Assembly: GCA_017540915.1 (NCBI GenBank)
Contig: JAFYAD010000106.1
Span: 1-8,896, forward strand
Source of the DNA: Lachnospiraceae bacterium
GTDB taxonomy: Bacteria > Bacillota_A > Clostridia > Lachnospirales > Lachnospiraceae
DNA length: 8,896 nt
Reading direction: 5' to 3'
Notes under the pieces: model-generated
What the model saw: only the letters and a program-made list of their open reading frames with translations
Told to the model about the DNA's origin: nothing
Databases searched by the model: none
Part shown: positions 6,349 through 8,896 of the stretch, in pieces
Layout: every line of letters begins with the position of its first letter
Numbering within the stretch: the first letter of the stretch is position 1
Translations under genes and position numbers: made by a program

Positions 6349-7581
6349 ATGCTAAAAAAACTCATAAAAATTTATAAAAACAAGGGTTTCAAAAAAGGAA
6401 CCCATGATATTGTGAAGAAGATAATGCGGGATTGCTACAAATTTCTCACCATCAGGGTGCTGTTTCCCGCTGTATATAAAAAAAATGCCCGCAGGCGTCT
6501 CGACGAGAGAAAGGTTGTTTTTATCGAAGTCAGGGAGCCGGCAGTGAGCGGAAGCTTCAGATATATCTACGACAGGTTGAAGGCGGAGGGAAAATATAAC
6601 ATATCCGAGCAGTATCTAAGGACTTCGTTTACGGGCAAGAGAGAGTATGTCAGGCGGGTGCTTGCCATGTTAAAGGATATTGCCACCGCAAAGACTGTTT
6701 TTCTGAATGATTCCACCAATGCACTGGGGCATATAGATCTGAGGCCCGGGACGAAACTCATCCAGCTCTGGCACGGCTGCGGAGCTTTCAAAAAGTTCGG
6801 CCTCGCAACCGGTGAGCTTAAATTCGGAGAATCTTCGGAAGAGATCAGAAAGTATCCTTATCATAAGGGGTACTCGCTTGTAACGGTAAGCGCTCCGGAG
6901 GTGGAGTGGGCTTACGAGCAGTCCATGGACATACCACATGATGCAGGGATCGTAAAGGGTATAGGCGTGAGCCGTACCGATGTTTTCTTTGATGAGAGGT
7001 TTCTTAATGAATCCCGTGAGAATGTGAGAAGGGTGATACCGGAAGCAGGAGAACGCAGGATCATCCTCTATGCGCCGACTTTCAGGGGGCGGGTTGCCAC
7101 TGCCCAGGCGCCTGACAGGCTCGATATCGGATATCTTAAAGATAAGCTGGGGGATGAGTATTTTTTGTTGATCAAACATCATCCTTTTATAAAAGAAAGG
7201 CCGGAGATCCCGGCGGGCTGCGAAGACTTTGCCAGGGATGTCTCGGATGAGCTGGCCATTGACGAGCTTTTGGTGGCAGCTGATGTATGTATTTCGGATT
7301 ATTCGTCTCTGGTATTTGAGTATTCTTTGATGGAGCGCCCCATGATCTTCTTTGCATATGATATAGAAGATTATTCCGACTGGAGAGGCTTCTACTATGA
7401 TTACGGGGAGATGACGCCGGGACCTGTGTATACAAAGACATCGGAAGTTGCGGAATACATAAAGGATCTGCCGGGAAGTTTTGAGGCAGGTGACCGGAAA
7501 CGGGTTGCGGACTTCAGGCAGAAGTTCATGTCGGGGTGCGACGGTCATGCCACCGACAGGATAATGGAATATATGAATTAA
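6349..7581 (+). CDS. CDP-glycerol glycerophosphotransferase-family (TagB/TagF-like) surface polymer enzyme
   Basis: The 410-residue protein belongs to the family that transfers glycerol- or ribitol-phosphate from CDP-activated donors to build or prime teichoic-acid-like polymers at the inner membrane face. Visible family motifs, in order, are LIQLWHGCGAFKKFG (137-151, with the family His in WHG), YAPTFRG (241-247), LIKHHPF (274-280), ISDYSSLVFEYSLMERPMIF (315-334) and YDIEDYSDWRGFYYDYGEMTPGPV (337-360, key pieces YD, RGFYYD and PGP). The N-terminus (1-50) is very basic with short hydrophobic segments, fitting peripheral membrane attachment. The ATG at 6349 is the only start before an in-frame stop at 6340, but it lacks a Shine-Dalgarno sequence. 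A GTG at 6412 has AAGGAA 11 nt upstream and could be the true start. No own promoter is evident. It sits between rplL and rpoB, an unusual place. The polymer and donor (glycerol, ribitol or other) are unknown. Confidence 0.86.
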   Translation: MLKKLIKIYKNKGFKKGTHDIVKKIMRDCYKFLTIRVLFPAVYKKNARRRLDERKVVFIEVREPAVSGSFRYIYDRLKAEGKYNISEQYLRTSFTGKREYVRRVLAMLKDIATAKTVFLNDSTNALGHIDLRPGTKLIQLWHGCGAFKKFGLATGELKFGESSEEIRKYPYHKGYSLVTVSAPEVEWAYEQSMDIPHDAGIVKGIGVSRTDVFFDERFLNESRENVRRVIPEAGERRIILYAPTFRGRVATAQAPDRLDIGYLKDKLGDEYFLLIKHHPFIKERPEIPAGCEDFARDVSDELAIDELLVAADVCISDYSSLVFEYSLMERPMIFFAYDIEDYSDWRGFYYDYGEMTPGPVYTKTSEVAEYIKDLPGSFEAGDRKRVADFRQKFMSGCDGHATDRIMEYMN

Positions 7582-7630
7582 AGCTACCGGTGACGGATAA
7601 AAAAGAATTTGCGATTTTTCAAAAAAATGA

Positions 7631-7660
7631 TTGACTAAAAGTGTGGGCTTGTGTTATCCT
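7631..7660 (+). promoter_or_regulatory. Extended -10 promoter of rpoB
   Basis: TTGACT (7631-7636) matches the -35 box at 5 of 6. TATCCT (7655-7660) follows after 18 nt and is preceded by TGT (7652-7654), an extended -10. The upstream stretch 7599-7629 is A/T-rich with A and T runs and may act as an UP element. The predicted start point is near 7667, giving a leader of about 140 nt before rpoB. It makes rpoB independent of the terminated rplJL transcript. Confidence 0.75.
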
Positions 7661-7665
7661 ATAGC

Positions 7666-7681
7666 TTGCACTTTTGTGCAA
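7666..7681 (+). repeat. Perfect 6-bp hairpin with TTTT loop at the predicted 5' end of the rpoB mRNA
   Basis: TTGCAC (7666-7671) pairs exactly with GTGCAA (7676-7681) around TTTT. It begins within a base or two of the predicted start point, so the rpoB mRNA would begin with a stem-loop. Such 5' stem-loops can protect mRNA from decay. There is no T run after it, so it is not a terminator. Confidence 0.5.
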
Positions 7682-7693
7682 TTTCATATAACC

Positions 7694-7781
7694 GTGGCAG
7701 CTTTTTCCCATGGAACCGTCAGAAATCAGGTCTACAGAGGGATCCGTAGATTTGTTTTGCTGTGAATCCGAGAACTGCCAT
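7694..7781 (+). promoter_or_regulatory. Candidate structured 5' leader RNA of rpoB
   Basis: The leader can fold into one long, interrupted stem. GTGGCAG (7694-7700) pairs with CTGCCAT (7775-7781), with one G-U at the base. TGGA (7711-7714) pairs with TCCG (7767-7770). CAG (7720-7722) pairs with CTG (7760-7762), and AAA (7723-7725) with TTT (7756-7758). CAGGTCTAC (7727-7735) pairs with GTAGATTTG (7746-7754) with two G-U pairs, closing a purine-rich loop AGAGGGATCC (7736-7745). The structure ends about 10 nt before the ribosome binding site GAGGTG (7793-7798). I do not recognise it as a named RNA family. It was found by eye from one sequence, with no covariation evidence. Confidence 0.5.
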
Positions 7782-7805
7782 ACAATTCAAACGAGGTGTA
7801 AGTCG

Positions 7806-8896
7806 ATGGAGAAAAACAGAATTCGTCCGGTCAAAGCCGGGAAAAACCTTCGTATGAGCTACTCGCGTCAGAAGGAAGTCCTGGAGATGCCCAATCTTAT
7901 CGAGGTTCAGAAAGATTCCTATCAATGGTTTCTGAATGATGGACTGAGAGAGGTTTTCAGGGATATCTCGCCTATCGAGGACTATGCGGGGCACTTGAGC
8001 CTTAATTTCGTGGATTTCAAACTCTGTGAAGACGAGAAGAAATACACGATCAACGAGTGCAAGGAGCGTGATGCCACTTACGCTGCACCCTTTAAGGTTG
8101 TTGTCAGCCTCCTCAACAAAGAGTCCGGAGAGGTTGTCAACAATGAGATCTTCATGGGTGATCTTCCGCTTATGACAGAGACAGGTACCTTTGTCATCAA
8201 CGGCGCGGAGCGTGTTATCGTAAGCCAGTTGGTTCGTTCGCCGGGAATTTATTACAGTATCACCAGGGATAAATACGGAAAAGAACTCTTTTCATGCCAG
8301 GTTATTCCAAACCGTGGTGCATGGCTGGAGTATGAGACGGATTCCAATAATGTTTTTTACGTGAGAGTGGACAGAAACAGGAAACTCCCCATCACGACTT
8401 TCTTAAGAGCCCTCGGTCTCGGGACTAATCCCCAGATCTTAGAGTATTTCGGCGAGGAACCGAAGCTTTTGGCTTCCTTTGAAAAAGATGCTGCTACAGA
8501 CTACGAATCAGGTCTTCTGGAGCTCTATAAAAAGATACGTCCGGGTGAGCCGCTGTCGGTAGATAATGCCCAGAGCCTTGTGAATGCAATGCTCTTTGAT
8601 GCAAGACGTTATGATCTTGCAAAGGTCGGACGTTACAAGTTTAACAAAAAGCTTTCGTTCCGTCATCGTCTTTACGGACATACTCTGTCGCAGGATGTTA
8701 CCGATCCTTCAACCGGTGAGGTTATCGCTGCAGCAGGCACCACAGTGGACAGGGATCTTGCCGACAAGATCCAGGATGCTGCCGTGGAGTATGTTTTCGT
8801 TCAGACAGAGAACAGAGAAGTTAAGATAATATCATCCATGATGGTTGATTTCTCCGCATGGGTTCCGAACATTGACCCCGAAGAGGTAGGTGTGAC
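7806..8896 (+). CDS. rpoB: DNA-directed RNA polymerase subunit beta (5' part, runs off the window)
   Basis: The beta subunit forms half of the RNA polymerase catalytic core. Translation from the ATG at 7806 is open to the window end, giving 363 complete codons of a protein usually near 1200-1300 residues in Firmicutes. GAGGTG (7793-7798) lies 7 nt upstream of the start. Recognisable beta features are [17 protein letters not shown] (28-44), [19 protein letters not shown] (129-147), [13 protein letters not shown] (244-256) and [20 protein letters not shown] (263-282). These cover the protrusion and the start of the lobe; the rifampicin-binding and catalytic regions lie beyond the window. No frameshift is seen. 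It is expressed from the promoter at 7631-7660 and is normally followed by rpoC, which is not visible here. Confidence 0.97.
   Translation, partial: MEKNRIRPVKAGKNLRMSYSRQKEVLEMPNLIEVQKDSYQWFLNDGLREVFRDISPIEDYAGHLSLNFVDFKLCEDEKKYTINECKERDATYAAPFKVVVSLLNKESGEVVNNEIFMGDLPLMTETGTFVINGAERVIVSQLVRSPGIYYSITRDKYGKELFSCQVIPNRGAWLEYETDSNNVFYVRVDRNRKLPITTFLRALGLGTNPQILEYFGEEPKLLASFEKDAATDYESGLLELYKKIRPGEPLSVDNAQSLVNAMLFDARRYDLAKVGRYKFNKKLSFRHRLYGHTLSQDVTDPSTGEVIAAAGTTVDRDLADKIQDAAVEYVFVQTENREVKIISSMMVDFSAWVPNIDPEEVGV

Noticed and set aside
7582..7630. Terminator after the polymer transferase
   Set aside because: Only weak A/T pairing between A and T runs is possible, with no GC-rich stem; it looks more like an AT-rich promoter-upstream tract.

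Overview
The window looks like a chromosomal segment of a Gram-positive Firmicute, most likely a clostridial/Lachnospiraceae-type anaerobe. The evidence is strong AGGAGG-type ribosome binding sites, sigma-A promoters with TGn extended -10 boxes, an L10 leader followed by an intrinsic terminator, typical Firmicute L10, L7/L12 and RpoB sequences, and a CDP-glycerol-type polymer transferase. The genus is inferred from general resemblance and cannot be proven here.

Layout. (1) 28-3744 (+): a very large secreted CpdB-type 2',3'-cyclic nucleotidase/5'-nucleotidase with about 550 residues of Ig-like beta-sandwich material added at the C-terminus. (2) 3751-3787: a perfect 17-bp hairpin serving as terminator between convergent genes. 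(3) 3795-5012 (-): a PAPS-type sulfotransferase-like protein with a C-terminal coiled coil. (4) 5013-5369: a dense divergent regulatory region. It holds a 14-bp perfect hairpin, a 12-bp palindrome over a putative minus-strand promoter, a near-consensus plus-strand promoter with an AT-rich upstream tract, the L10 leader RNA and an intrinsic attenuator. (5) 5370-5870 rplJ and 5922-6278 rplL, the ribosomal stalk proteins, followed by a terminator at 6296-6340. (6) 6349-7581 (+): a CDP-glycerol glycerophosphotransferase-family (TagB/TagF-like) enzyme lying between rplL and rpoB, with no visible Shine-Dalgarno sequence. (7) 7582-7805: an AT-rich tract, an extended -10 promoter, a hairpin at the predicted transcript start and an apparently structured 5' leader. 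(8) 7806 to the window end: the N-terminal 363 codons of rpoB.

How it fits together. The core is the conserved rplJL-rpoB block. In this organism it is interrupted by surface-polymer genes: a sulfotransferase-like gene sits where rplKA would normally be, and a teichoic-acid-type transferase separates rplL from rpoB. Accordingly rplJL and rpoB each carry their own promoter and their own structured leader. The L10 leader is a known autoregulatory RNA. The rpoB leader fold is the least explained element of the window and the best candidate for something undescribed. I found no mobile element, CRISPR array, tRNA or rRNA, and no clear new multi-gene system.
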